64,000 nucleotides of DNA from Rhinopithecus roxellana (GCF_007565055.1 NC_044554.1:13803921-13867920); one strand, 5' to 3'. Numbered from the stretch's first letter, positions 1 to 13,810 are shown. The notes: generated from the sequence alone by a model not told the origin. A program made the numbers and translations.

Positions 1-817
1 CCCTTCCTTCCCTTTTAGTCTATTACCTCCCTTCCAAATCAGTATCAGCAATTATCTTTTAATTAAGTTGAACTGGCGCTTACATTCCTGTTTTAGATGG
101 GTATTGTCAATCCTTTCCTAAAAGGACAAGTATATTATCCCTACTCGGTAAATGGGTGTTGCTGTTCACTTGTACTGTACTGCTAAGGAGGAGGGGAAAA
201 TTAAGGTATAAAATAAAAAGTCTCTTTCTGGAGGAGTTAGGGACACTAGATGTTAAATGTGTCTGTAATTAAACACAATCAAGAAATTAAAGGTTAAACA
301 TTTTGAAATCTATACATTGGGGTTCTGGTTTAATATTTCATTCTTAAGTGACAAAAATGATTCACTGAGCCATATTTTTTAGGGCTAGTGAAATAGAAAC
401 AGCCAAGGGTTGCATATCTGTTTATTACAGCCTGTGACGTGAATACCCAGGCTTCTCAAATGATCTAGTATATTTAATTCAGATGTTCAAGATGTCTTAT
501 TTGTATTTTATTTTGCTAAATTGAAAATCATCTTGTAGAGCCATGCTAGTTCTACCTTAAAAAATAAAACACCCCTCTGCTTTAAAGAAATGGTACTTCC
601 TGCTTTCATAAACAGTCATGTGCATAGTTTAGCAAGGCCTGATGCCTCTGGAGCTTTTTCCCTTTATAGCACCATTGAATCCCAGTCCTAACAGAAGTAC
701 TGCGAATCTTGTGGCCTCATTCTGAACAAAAGGGATTAGAGAAGAAAAATCTCTTGATATAAGGCTTGAAAGCAAGGGCAGGCAATCTTGGTTGTGAATA
801 TTTTCTGATTTTTCCAG
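1..817. other. AT-rich unique DNA, probable intron
   Basis: No transposon, RNA gene or long ORF is recognised. The tract ends in a pyrimidine-rich stretch (TTTTCTGATTTTTCCAG at 801-817) that works as a splice acceptor for the exon candidate that follows. Confidence 0.5.
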
Positions 818-881
818 AAATCAAGCAGAAGATTGAGCTGCTGATGTCAGTTAACTCTGAGAAGTCGTCCTCTTCAGAAAG
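818..881 (+). CDS. Candidate internal coding exon, 64 nt, gene not identified
   Basis: A polypyrimidine tract and CAG end at 817. A donor reading AAAG|GTACAG follows 881. Of the three forward frames only one is open: it begins with two bases of a split codon, reads IKQKIELLMSVN then a serine-rich SEKSSSSE stretch, and ends with AG, the first two bases of another split codon. The flanking introns would therefore be phase 1 upstream and phase 2 downstream, so skipping the exon would shift the frame. The other two frames hit stops. The peptide is charged and helix-prone at first, then serine-rich, as in a linker or a possible phosphorylation site. No repeat overlaps it. I do not recognise the parent protein, so function is unassigned. 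Splice signals and frame are seen; that it is expressed is inference. Confidence 0.5.
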
Positions 882-2521
882 GTACAGCTACATCTCTTGC
901 ATGAACAATTAATGGTGTAGCATTGCTAAGAAACAAACCAGGACATATATATATATATATTTTTTTCTTGTCAAGTTTGCTATGTAACGTATTGTCCTGC
1001 ATGCTGGTATTGTGCTGTATTGAAGATGTGTATTTGGGCAAGCTGTTCTGCTTTTGCAAAGGGTGATTGATTTTTTAAAGAAAAATTGTAAAGCTTAATC
1101 AGCTGCAGCATGCACACCATAACACAGCAGACCGCTGGTTCATGTGTGACAGCTGTTGAAGGCTTTAAAAATAATTTAGCTAAAAAGCAAAAAAGAAAAT
1201 CTTGCTTTTTGAAAGGGAAATACTGTGAGGTTTTCTTCCTACATTTTGAGGTTGCTGCTTTACAGAATTACGAAGGTTATTTGTAAAATGTAGGTTAAAA
1301 ATACTTGATTTGGGGTTGTAATACATATTTATTCTTATATGGTAAGGGAGTGCCATTTGTAAATAGCTTAGGAATTGCAAACCCACAGATTAGTCACATT
1401 CTGAAAGAGAGATATGATGCTTCTTCAAGTCTGTGCTAGGAAATGGAACAGTCACTGCATGCAGTAATGGTTCATGCCTGCAGGTAAGGACAAAATGACT
1501 CAGAAGTATTTTTAAAGCAATTATTTTATCTGTCAATCATGTGATTATATCTGTAAAGAGATATTTCATTAAAATGACTGTTTTGTCTTATAAAAATCAT
1601 TAATATATTTTTATCTGAAGTCAGAAATAAGGCTATAGTCGCCTATTTTGATATGCAAATATTGTGTTCAGTTCTGTTTACCAAAATTGTGTATACTACA
1701 TAATGTCTTAAATTGAGGTTCTTGGGCATGCAGTTGATGCCTACCTTTCTCTTGGTTACCTAATAGGTTATACTTAATATTGATCTTTTATACTTAAGGT
1801 GTATGTTGATTTATCTTTTCTAGGGTTAGTTTGCAGGGTTATCTTTTTTGTTCATAGATGTAATATTTAGAAAAAAAGGAGAAATAATATGATAGTTAAG
1901 GAATGATACAGAAAAAATAGAAAAAAATATGAGTTGAAGAACCTACCATGGTAAAATGGATTTATTTAAAGTATGCTACTATATGAAGGACATAATCTTA
2001 TGTAAAATTATTTTAAATTGATTTATTAGCATAATTGGGGGAAAAGCTTCTGGCTATAACTTAGGGCATCACAAATAAAAACGATGTTACTGCTTTTGTT
2101 AGAGACTGAAAGTAGAAGATTTTAGGACTGCCAGTGTTTATTTTTGTGTGGCTTCTAACTTCTGGTTTGTGGCTAGCCATCTGATCTTAAGCATTCTGTT
2201 TGCTGAAATGAGAAACAGTCTTCAGCCTTGTGAACATTCTGCCAGTAAAATGGTGGTGATGGGAAGGGAAGAGAAGAGGGTGGTGTGCATAGTGAACAAG
2301 CTGGGTGTCAGCTGTAATGTTAGTTTGGTATAGGAAGAGCACACTTAATGAGATGACAGTAATAATTACATTAGCTTTTTGGAGTATCACAAATTCTTTA
2401 CTGATAAATTGAGGGTTGGACAGAGTGGCTGAATATTATTGAGAAACAAATTAGGAGTGGATGAGGTTTTCTGGCTAAAATACATCCTGTAAGGAAAGAT
2501 ACTCTAAGATATTTTGGTGAT
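882..2521. other. AT-rich unique DNA
   Basis: Mostly unique sequence downstream of the exon candidate, with a short (TA)n run at about 944-960. No transposon is recognised, and the 60-70 codon ORFs here look like chance. Confidence 0.5.
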
Positions 2522-2583
2522 TTTTATTTACTTACCTACACTCTGGTGGTTATTTTATTTACTTACCTACACTCTGGTGGTTA
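2522..2583 (+). repeat. Perfect 31-bp tandem duplication
   Basis: The 31-bp unit at 2522-2552, containing ACTTACCTACACTCTGGTGG, is repeated without a mismatch at 2553-2583. Lack of divergence suggests a recent local slippage or end-joining duplication. Confidence 0.95.
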
Positions 2584-4238
2584 TTTGAAGGAAAGGGAGG
2601 ACGCACGTGGTCATAATTTTAAAGTTTAGAAATCAGCCACTATTGCTTATAACTTCATACACAGTTTTACCAGAGATATACTTTATGTATTATTATTTCA
2701 TGGCCATTGTGCTATCCTGACTTAATGATTGATAAATGTAGCTTATAAATCAGACAACACTTTGCAAACATGGAAGCTGTTTGATTAATGTAGATATATT
2801 AAAACAAGAAGGTACTCTCCCTCACTCCTACTTTTTATTAAAAGTCATACAGTAATGAACAGTCAAATCATTTGCCTTTTTAATTTGTTTGGAGGAACTG
2901 GAAAAATAAGAATCTGAAGTTTAACAAGAATTTATGGCTTGTAACAGTATATCCCATCCAGGAATTAATACCTTATAATATCATGTAGCATTATCATTAC
3001 ATTCTTCAATTGCTTGTTCACCAGTCCAGCTAAGATTTTTAAGAGTTTTTGCTTTCACTTAAAAAAAAAAATTAAAGTTAATGAATGGTTTGAAGCATGG
3101 TACTCTAAATCTTAGAGATATTTGGAATTTGCATATAGTCAGTGTTCCTATCTATCTACTGGTAGAAAGGATGAAGAAATCTGAGTTCTTTCTTTAGCGG
3201 GGGAGAAACTGCTTGATTGTAAACAAACCAAAAGTTATTGTTTACCACCACTGATTTTGTTCCTACAGTATAGAATGATCTTTTGATAATTCAGAAAACT
3301 GGGTAGAGAAAAGTACCTCTAAATACAAAATATAAATGCAAAAATGCTGATGTGATTATTTCTAGTAATTTTTCATCTCATTTGTATCCTTCTAAAAGAA
3401 CTGCTAGTCTTGCAAGAGCTTAGTATTGGTTGAATTGTTTTTGTTCAATTTTGTAAAATGGGAAAGCAAAACAACCTAATTTATTTTTGTAGACTCTTTT
3501 AAGAGTCCTTCATTGAAAAATACACATACGATTTGAAGTAAAATTATAATGTAATTTGAAGGTTATTTGGGGGGATAAATTGGAAAATATTGTTATCCTA
3601 ATAGATCTCAATAACACCTTGAAATCTAAAATTATGTTTTTACCTTGAATGGAACAGTGGAAGTCTGTAGAATGCCATTTTGTAGGGGAGTTATGGAGTA
3701 CTTCTGTTCTGAATGGCTGACTCCTAAGAACAAAACTATCAGGGTTACAAAAAATTAGTTTATTTTTTGGTTGTGTTTTGTGTTTTGAAGAGAGAGAATA
3801 AAATTCAGCATACCCATTTTAAAAGTTAAGAGCAGAGAATGCTATTGAATGAATTTTTAAAAAATGCCTAATGATGAATAAAAAATGATGTATGTAATAG
3901 TTAAGAGGAAGATGTTTGCTGCAAGACAGTACCCTCTGGAGATTTTAGGGGTAAATCCTACTACAAATACATTCATTTTTTGAGTGCCTGTTGAATGAAT
4001 GAATGAATTCATCTTGAATATACTAGAGTCGGTGCTAGACACATTTTTACTCCCTTGTTTATTCCTATTTACAGTAATAAATGTGAATATCTGATAAAAA
4101 AAAAAAAAACCTAGGTTTTCAAGTTCTCGTTTCTTCATTTTGCCCTTTCTTAGCTAGAGCACTTATGGGATTTATGGGGTAATGTATGTGGGGGAGAGTA
4201 GTAGTAGTAATAACCATAATAGCTAAAAAGGTATAGTA
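2584..4238. other. AT-rich unique DNA
   Basis: No named repeat beyond a possible MIR/L2 trace at 3975-4012 (GAGTGCCTGTTGAATGAATG) and an A-run at 4097-4110. Nothing coding-like. Confidence 0.45.
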
Positions 4239-4548
4239 CAGTTGTCCCTTGGTGTCCAAGGGGGATTGGTTCCAAGACCCCCGTAGATGCCAAAATCCAC
4301 AGATGCTCAAGTCCTTCATGTAAAATGGTGTAGTATTTGCACATAACCTGTGTGCTTCCTCCCATATATGTTTAAAAACATCTCTAGATTACTTACAATA
4401 CCTAATACAATGAAAATACTCTGTAAATAGTTGTTATATTATAGTTTAAAAAATTTGTATTATTGTTGTATTTTATTTTTTATTGTTTTATATCCCAAAT
4501 GTTTTTGATCTGTAGTGGGTCGAATCTGTGGATGTGGAGGGCTGACTC
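4239..4548 (+). mobile_element. MER2 DNA transposon (Tc1/mariner, Tigger type), near full length
   Basis: The left end CAGTTGTCCCTTGGTGTCC and the right end GGATGTGGAGGGCTGAC are the inverted termini of MER2. TA dinucleotides at 4237-4238 and 4549-4550 are the expected target duplication. This family is non-autonomous and has no ORF of its own; the 104-codon ORF running out of it at 4463-4777 is spurious. Confidence 0.88.
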
Positions 4549-4550
4549 TA

Positions 4551-5890
4551 ATCATTTATTAAACAGTCTAGATACGAGTTCTGAGTGCTTTATAGGTGGA
4601 GAGAGGGAGGAGAAAGAGAGAGAGGGAAGGAGTGTGTGTGTTGTGTGGAGAAGGAATGGTTATTGGGAAAACTCTTTAATAAATCATCCCAGAATAATCC
4701 TGGGTGAACAGAAGGTACTTTACCGTACTATCATTTTTGTCAAACTATCTTGCTCTTTCTTCAGGGAATTCATGTAAAAAAATTTTGCGATTCTTAATGA
4801 GTAAAGAAATTTGAGCCCAGAGTGGTCAGAGAGTGGTCAGAGCTGATTCCCAGTCTGTCTAGGGTAAACCCAAGTAGGGCTGAGGAGTTTGTGAGATGAG
4901 GAGATCTGAGAAGCTGAGACTGCGTTCATACATAGCATTGTCCACATCTGTTGCTGTTAAGTGTGAGTGGATGTTGTTTTAATTAATAAAGCTTCACAAT
5001 GAACTAAAAATTAATAACTCATAACGGTGTTATATAGGTTTGTATTTTCTCAGGGAACAGATACTGAAAGAATAATTTTTTTTGGCATGTTTGTGGGTTT
5101 TTGATGTATTTTAGTGTTTAAAGGGAAGTCTTTATACTTGTAGCTCAATAGGTAAGAACTCCTAGCCTAGATCCTTAACATTCCACTTAGCTAGCAAATA
5201 CTGAATTCACAAATTGTCGCTGTCTTGTTCAGGAGAGGAGAGAAACGGAGAGGGAGAGAGTGTCGTAGTAACATTTATGCTGTGGCCTATACTCTACCAA
5301 TGCTGAATAAAAAGGATTGGTGAGAATTGATAAAGATTGTGTGTTGTCTCTTCTCCAATATAAGGGCATTTCAAATCCATAAGGAACCCAGGCTGTTTTT
5401 GTGTATGTTTTTGTGTATGTTTTTAATTGTTCTCTTCTTATTTTGGTGCCTCTTATGCAAAGGTGAAAATGATATATAGTGGTGTGTGGATGCAGAGAGC
5501 AAAAAGATATACCTGAAAAAAATAAGGAGAAAGAAAGGGAGAAAATTCAAAAGTGAGGAAGGTACCAGAGGAAGAGAGACAGAAGTAAAAAGGATCCTGG
5601 ACCAAGATATCTTTGATTTGCTCTTAAGTTGATATATTTTCTTTTATGATGTGTGGTGGACTAAGAGCAGTTATAGGAGGAGAACCAAAGGGTCTTTCTT
5701 CATTGTTTTCCCCTCCTCCTCCTGTTGCAATGCAAAGACTAGGACAAACATTTGTTGGTAACTATTTTTCCCTTTTCCAATCCCTGCTCTGCCAGTGTTG
5801 GCTTTCTTTCTCTCCTTGTAGAGATGTACTTGTTCCCGAATGAGATGACATAGTGGTTGATTGTGTTGTCTTCTCATCGCTCAATTCTCT
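4551..5890. other. Unique DNA with GA-rich patches
   Basis: Purine-rich patches lie at about 4600-4650 and 5230-5260. A small tandem of AGAGTGGTC occurs at 4821-4842. No transposon or gene is recognised. Confidence 0.45.
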
Positions 5891-5894
5891 AATT

Positions 5895-6692
<798 letters not shown>

Positions 6693-6870
6693 CTGCTGTG
6701 AGTATTTCCATACATGTCTTTTGGTTAATGAAGCTTGCATGCATTTGTTTAATATATTCCTAGAAGTGCAGTTGCTGAGTTTTAGTGGATATTGTCAGTT
6801 TTCCAAAGTGAAGGTACCACCCTTCCACCAACTGTGTATGCTCCGGGTTCTTTTCAATTTGGTATTGTAT
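6693..6870 (-). mobile_element. Old L1 (L1M type), second part
   Basis: Continues the L1 interrupted by the Alu: CTAGAAGTGCAGTTGCTGAG at 6760 and TTTTCCAAAGTGAAGGTACC match the conserved antisense L1 ORF2/3' region. The boundary near 6870 is approximate. Confidence 0.7.
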
Positions 6871-7590
6871 ATATTTTTTTCCTTTGCTTCCTTTCTCTCC
6901 TTTTCTCCCTTCCTTTTTCCTTGTTAGCATTCTGGTGGCTCTACCAGTGTTAGCCAGAGTTTGCACCATTTTGTGGAGGATTAGAAGCAGAAACTGGACT
7001 ATTTCGGAACATCAGCGTTCATGAGGGGGAACAGAATTAGAAGTATATAGCAGTAAGCGACCCTAGGGTGTTGTTGTTGGAGACATTGCTTTCCCACGGA
7101 CTGATGATAGTCTTGTAACTGGATTCTGGAGGCTGTGGGTATTAACATTAGTTTTCAGACTTGGTTTCAGTAGCAAAACCTTTCTTTCATCAAACCTTAA
7201 TAGGAAGTTATCATGTAAAATATATAAAGAAGATGCTTGGTTTGAGAGCTGGGGAATGTAAATCAGAGCCACAGTTTTTGATGCTTAGCCATCTCCCTTG
7301 GAGCCACTTCCTCGAGCTCCAGTCCTGTTTACTTCAAGCCCGTGAGGTAGGTAGGCCACCTTAGGTCTGACCAAGAAATGACATTTTGATAAGTTTTAAG
7401 CTGTTCCTAGTCTCTGAAATGTATGTATCATATACCTAAATAAAAGTACAGTGTTAGTTTCCAGTAAAAGACTGGACAGTGTTCTGATCTGGTTTTCTGT
7501 TGGCCATTATTTATTTGGTCTAGATGTAGTAGTTTCTACATTATTTTGTAATCAATTTTGATTCTGTCTGTTTACTGATGCTTCTCTGGA
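6871..7590. other. Unique DNA
   Basis: A T/C-rich segment at 6870-6925, then sequence with no recognised repeat. No convincing exon. Confidence 0.4.
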
Positions 7591-7940
7591 GGGTTGCTTA
7601 CATTACAGCCAGAGCAAACCTTTCAGAACACAAATCTGATCAGGTAGGTCATTCCATGTTTAAAACCTTTCAACTGTCTTCCCCTTGTGCTTGGGAGTTC
7701 AAAAAAAAAAAAAAAAAACAAAAACAAAAAACACTACCTTGGTCAGTGAGTACCTCTTTTCTCTGTCCTGGTCTCCCTCTCCAGCCTTGTCTCATATATC
7801 TCTTCCTTTGGTCATGTCCTGGCTGTTTTGCTGTTCCCATCTCTCCTACCTCAAGGAAGCTCTGCCTGTATCAAATTACAGGACCATGTACTTCTCCTTT
7901 GTAGCATTTGTCACAGCTGCTGTTTGACAGTGGGGAGTAT
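7591..7940 (+). mobile_element. LINE-2 (L2) 3' fragment
   Basis: AAATCTGATCAGGTAGGTC, then GTTTAAAACCTTTCAACTG and later CTCAAGGAAGCTCTGCCTG follow the order of the L2 3' region. An A-rich run at 7701-7730 interrupts the element. Confidence 0.7.
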
Positions 7941-8293
7941 CAGTGACATTTGGTCTACTTACTGGCTTACTCACTGTTAACCCCACCTTATGATCTTATA
8001 TATGGAAGTGCTTTCATCACAAAATGTCAACAAAACAAATAATGTTCATTTGCAGTTTGCAAATTATGAGCTTTATAGGAAGACTTTATTGGTATGGGGA
8101 GTCATCTCTGTGGTACGGGCATAGATTAATAATCATAAACTAATTTTGTTAACTTACAAACCGTCAAGGTTACAGGTCTTAGGTTTTTCTATCACCATAA
8201 AAGTGCACAGCTTATTGTAACATTTATTTTTCATTTAATATACAATGGAAATTAAATTTGGACACTCCATCTCTGTGCCAAAATGGCAACATC

Positions 8294-8377
8294 AAAGCAT
8301 AGTCATTTACATCCCCAATATTAGTATTTTGTGTATCACCTTGGTGTTTTTTGGTCACATTTGCACTCCACACTGTA
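8294..8377 (+). repeat. Left copy of an 84-bp target-site duplication
   Basis: The segment from AAAGCATAGTCATTTACATC to CCACACTGTA recurs at 10899-10982 with the same length and five mismatches. The two copies bracket the L1 exactly. Confidence 0.9.
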
Positions 8378-10898
8378 TTTTTTTTTTTTTTTTTTAATTT
8401 AAGTTCTAGGGTACATGTGCACAATGTGCAGGTGTGTTACATAGGTATACATGTGCCATATTGGTTTGCTGAACCCATCAACTTGTCATTTACATTAGGT
8501 ATTTCTCCTAATGCTATCCCTCCCCCAGCCTCCCACCCCTAACAGGCCCCAGTATGTGATGTTCCCCACCCTGTGTCCATGTGTTCTCATTATTAAACTC
8601 CCACCTATGAGTAAGAACATGTGGTATTTGGTTTTCTGTCCTTGTGATAGTTTGCTTAGAATGATGGTTTCCAGCTTCATCTATATCCCTGCAAAGGACA
8701 TGAACTCATCCTTTTTTATGGCTGCATAGTATTCCATAGTGTATATGTGCCACATTTTCTTAATTTAGTCTATCATTGATGGACATTTGGGTTGGTTCCA
8801 AGTCTTTGCTATTGTAAATAGTGCTGCAGTAAACATACCTATGCTTGTGTCTTTATAGTAGCATGATTTATGATCCTTTCGGTATACACCCAGTAATGGG
8901 ATGGCTAGGTCAAATGGTATTTCTAGTTCTAGATCCTTGATAAATCGCCACACTGTCTTCCACAAAGGTTGAAATAATTTACACTCCCACCAACAGTGTA
9001 AAAGCGTTCCTGTTTCTCCACATCCTCTCCAGCACCTGTTGTTTCCTGACTTTTTAATGATCACCATTCTAACTGGTGTGAGATGGTATCTCATTGTGGT
9101 TTTGATTTGTATTTCTCTGAGGACCAGTGATGATGAACATTTTTTCATATGTATGTTGGCTGCATAAATACCTTCTTTTGAGAAATGTCTGTTCATATCC
9201 TTTGCCCACTTTTTGATGGGATTGATTTTTTTCTTGTAAATTTGTTTAAATTCTTTGTAGATTCTGGATATTGGCCCTTTGTCAGATGGGTAGATTGCAA
9301 AAATTTTCTCCTATTCTCTAGGTTGCCTTTTCACTCTGATGATAGTTTCTTATGCTGTGCAGAAACTCTTCAGTTTAATTAGATCCCGTTTGCCTATTTT
9401 GGCTTTTGTTGCCATTGCTTTTGGTGTTTTAGTCATGAAGTCTTTGCCCATGCCTGTGTCCTGAATGGTATTGCCTAGGTTTTCTTCTAGGGTTTTTATG
9501 GTGTTAGGTCCTACATTTAAGTATTTAATCCATCTTGAATTAATTTTTGTATATGGTCTAAGGAAGGGATCCAGTTTCAGCTTTCTACATATGGCTAGCC
9601 AATTTTCCCAGCACCATTTATTAAATAGGGAATCCTTTCTCCGTTGCTTGTTTTTGTCAGGTTGGTCAAAGATCAGATGGTTGCAGATGTGTGGTGTTAT
9701 TTCTGAGGACTCTGTTCTGTTCCGTTGGTCTAGATAGCAGTTTTGGTACCAGTACCTTGCTATTTTGGTTACTGTAGCCTTGTATAGTTTGAAGTCAAGT
9801 AACGTGATGCCTCCAGCTTTGTTATTTTTGCTTAGGATTGTCTTGGCTACATGGGCTTTTTTTGGGTTCCATATGAACTTTAAAGTAGTTTTTTCCAATA
9901 CTGTGAAGAAAGTCATTGTTAGCTTGATGGGGATGGCATCGAATCTATAAATTACCTTGGGCCATTTGGCTATTTTCACGATATTGATTCTTCCTATCCA
10001 TGAGCATGGAATGTTCTTCTATTTGTTGGTGTCCTCTTTTATTTCGTTGAGCAGTGGTTTGTAGTTCTCCTTGAAGAGGTCCTTCACATCCCTTGTAAGT
10101 TGGATTCCTAGGTATTTTATTCTCTTTGTAGTAACTGTGAATGGGAGTTCATTCATGATTTGGCTCTCCGTTTGTCTGTTATTGGTGTATAGGAATGCTT
10201 GTGGTTTTTGCACGTTGATTTTGTATCCTGAGACTTTGCTGAAGTTGCTTATCATCTTAAGGAGATTTTGGGGTGAGACAATGGGTTTTTTTAAATATAC
10301 AATCATGTCAACTACAAACAGGGACAATTTGACTTCCTCTTTTCCTAATTGAATACCCTTTATTTCTTTCTCTTGCCCGATTGCCCTGGCCAGAACTTCC
10401 CACATTATGTTGAATAGGAGTGGTGAGAGAGGGCATCCTTGTCTTGTGCCAGTTTTCAAAGGGAATTTTTCCAGTTTTTGCCCATTCAGTATGATGTTGG
10501 CTGTGGGTTTGTCATAAATAGCTCTCATTATTTTGAGATATATTCCATCAATACCTAGTTTATTGAGCGTTTTTCGCATGAAGGGCTGTTTTGAATTTTG
10601 TTGAAGGCCTTTTCTGTATCTATTGAGATAACCATGTGGTTTTTGTTGTTGGTTCTGTTTTTATGTGATGGGTTATGTTTGTTGATTTGCATATGTTGAA
10701 CCAGCCTTGCATCCCAGGGATGAAGTTGACTTGATTTCGGTGGATAAGCTTTTAATGTGCTGCTGGATTCGGTTTGCCAGTATTTTATTGAGGGTTTTCA
10801 CATCGGTGTTCATCATGAATATTGGCCTAAAATTCTCTTTTTTTAATTGTGTCTCTACCAGGCTTTGGTATCAGGATGGTGTTGGCCTGATAAACATA
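8378..10898 (-). mobile_element. 5'-truncated primate L1 (L1PA/L1PB-like), 2.5 kb
   Basis: On the minus strand this is the 3' half of an L1: reverse-transcriptase part of ORF2, the ORF2 C-terminal part and 3' UTR, ending in an A-tail (T-run from 8378). The ORF is broken into at least three open pieces (10579-10019, 9979-9350, 9196-8765). The RT signature [14 protein letters not shown] is intact, but the catalytic box, FADD in active L1s, reads FVVD at about 10305-10316, so a catalytic aspartate is lost. ORF1, the endonuclease and the promoter are absent through 5' truncation. It is a dead insertion flanked by an 84-bp duplication. Confidence 0.95.
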
Positions 10899-10982
10899 AA
10901 AGCATGGTCATTTACATCCCAGATATTAGTATTTTGTGTATCACCTTGGTTTTTTTGGGTCACATTTGCACTCCACACTGTA
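10899..10982 (+). repeat. Right copy of the 84-bp target-site duplication
   Basis: Matches 8294-8377 with five differences and no length change. It starts where the L1 ORF2 homology stops and ends one base before the T-run of the next Alu. Confidence 0.9.
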
Positions 10983-10983
10983 C

Positions 10984-11604
<621 letters not shown>

Positions 11605-11606
11605 CC

Positions 11607-12774
11607 ATGCTTTTTTATTTTTAAATTTCTTAAAATAAATGTAAATCCTTTTAATGCTCTTTGGAGCTTAATTTTCTTTAAAAAGGAATCTTTATATCAC
11701 TACCAGAAATAGAGAACCTGTATTGTTTGCCTTAAAAAGAAATTATTGTTAAGTCCTATCTAGATTCTGTTGTCTGATAAAGGCTCCAAGCCTGAGCCAT
11801 ATACTCTCTGTGTTTACAAGGGAAGTTAAATTGGCAAGTGTCATAAAGGGACATAAATAATGTGTTAGCACCAAAGTGAGACTTGTTCTCTCATACACCC
11901 AGATAGTTTGAAAGAACCCTGGAAAAGGAATAACTTCCTCAGTATTTGATTCAGTGTAATTCAATACCAGGTTTCAAGTATCCACTAAGATCATTTTGCA
12001 TGGCAGCAGTGGCACTTCCTCTTCTCTTTGGGATCCTCTTCTCCTCCAGCAATGTAGATTATGAAGAATTTATCAGGGAGGTTCTGAACAAATTCGAGCA
12101 GCTATTATAATAACAATAGCAACAATAAAAACTCTACTTTCAACAGTCATAGTGCAGATTCCTTTTGTAACAATCTTTTATGTACTGGGGCTGGAAGAAA
12201 TTAAGACTAATTTTAGTAGATTATATTTGTTATCCATCCACCCAACATTTTTTCAGCAGCTACTATGCACTAGCCACTTAGTGATTTGGAAATCAGGGAG
12301 CCACAAAGGCAGCACAGAAATGTAGGATTTGTACAGAGTATCAGTGTACAAACCTTGCATGGAAGACACATTCATGGGTGACTGGCCCCTGGAATAACTT
12401 GTTTCTTGGATACGCAGTGCTAAGCACTCTCATGGACAACACTACAGTGAATAGCCTTTGGCACTCCTTAGAAAGAATTGCACATAACTAATAATTGCAT
12501 TTCTGGGAAACTTATTTTAAAAGATCAGAGATATGGTAAAGAGGTTACAAACACAGTTGCTTACCAAGAGTATGTCCAATGAATGGCTGCAGCCAGGTGG
12601 GGAGCACAGAAACTGGAGACGATGACACCATCTAGAGGTGGGTGCTGATCGGCTCTCTTGCTGATTGCAGCCATATATAAATACAGGGCAGGTTTTGCTG
12701 ACTCTTGTGATTTTTTTAGTACAAGTTGAACATTTGGATTTTTATGTCAGATCTCTTCATTTTAAATGCTTGTG
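11607..12774. other. Unique DNA with one small ORF of note
   Basis: No transposon is recognised apart from a possible MIR/L2 trace near 12235-12300. It contains the 36-codon ORF at 12000-12110. Confidence 0.4.
12000..12110 (+). CDS. Small ORF, 36 codons, unproven
   Basis: ATG at 12000 and TAA at 12108. The peptide begins MAAVALPLLFGILFSSS, a hydrophobic stretch like a signal or membrane segment, then a charged helix-like NVDYEEF through NKFEQLL. A CTTCTCCTCCAG acceptor-like site lies inside it at 12042-12053, and an AATAAA is 14 bases past the stop (12124). The start context is poor (T at -3, G at +4). I know no family it belongs to. It could be a chance ORF or part of a cryptic 3' exon. Confidence 0.15.
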   Translation: MAAVALPLLFGILFSSSNVDYEEFIREVLNKFEQLL

Positions 12775-13085
12775 TGTCTGAGCACAGTGGCTCATTCCTG
12801 TAATCCTAGGGAGGCCAGAGTGGGAGGATTGCTTGAGGCCAGGAGTTCAAAACCAGTCCAAGCAACATACCAAGACCCCCATCTCTACAAGAAAATGTAA
12901 AAATAAGCTGGGCATGGTGATGTGTACCTGTAGTCCCAGCAATTCAGGAGGCTGCGGTGAGAGGATCACTTGAGCCTGGGAGTTTGAGGTTACAGTGAGC
13001 TGTGATTGTACTATTGCACTCCAACCTGGGTGACAGAGTGAGACCCTGTCTCTAAAAATATATAGATACGTACATACACATATAC
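12775..13085 (+). mobile_element. AluJ, full length
   Basis: Diverged Alu from GAGCACAGTGGCTCATTCCT to a tail of A and TA/CA-rich sequence. Old-type bases such as GGAGGATTGCTTGAGGCCAG support AluJ. Confidence 0.9.
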
Positions 13086-13469
13086 ATAATGGTGCAAGTT
13101 AGAAACAAAACAGAAACTCAGAACAGCCTTAAAAATAAGAGTATCTACTCTTCAGATTCAGTCTATGGTAAATATTTTTCTTCTGTGCTGTAGCACATTG
13201 ATTCTCAGTTAGTGAGCCACAGACTTGTGCAGACTTATTATAAGGGATTTTTAAATCCTGTGAGTACTAAGCATAAACTGTAGATTGAAATAGTGGAAGT
13301 AAAATTATCTCGATGCTCACAGGTGTGTCTGGATTTTTCTGAGATTTCAGGCATGCCAAACACTGCGGACCACTGCTCTAATAACCATACTAAAATAACA
13401 TTACAAAAGTCAATAAGGTATTAACTATATGGAATAGGAAGAGCCCGGACAGGTGTGCATTTCTCTTGC

Positions 13470-13809
<340 letters not shown>

Positions 13810-13810
13810 A

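Noticed and set aside
4463..4777. 104-codon ORF
   Set aside because: It starts inside the MER2 transposon and continues through GA-rich DNA; no protein features.
9350..10579. ORFs of 209 and 186 codons on the minus strand as host genes
   Set aside because: They are pieces of the L1 ORF2, broken by frameshifts and inside a 5'-truncated insertion.
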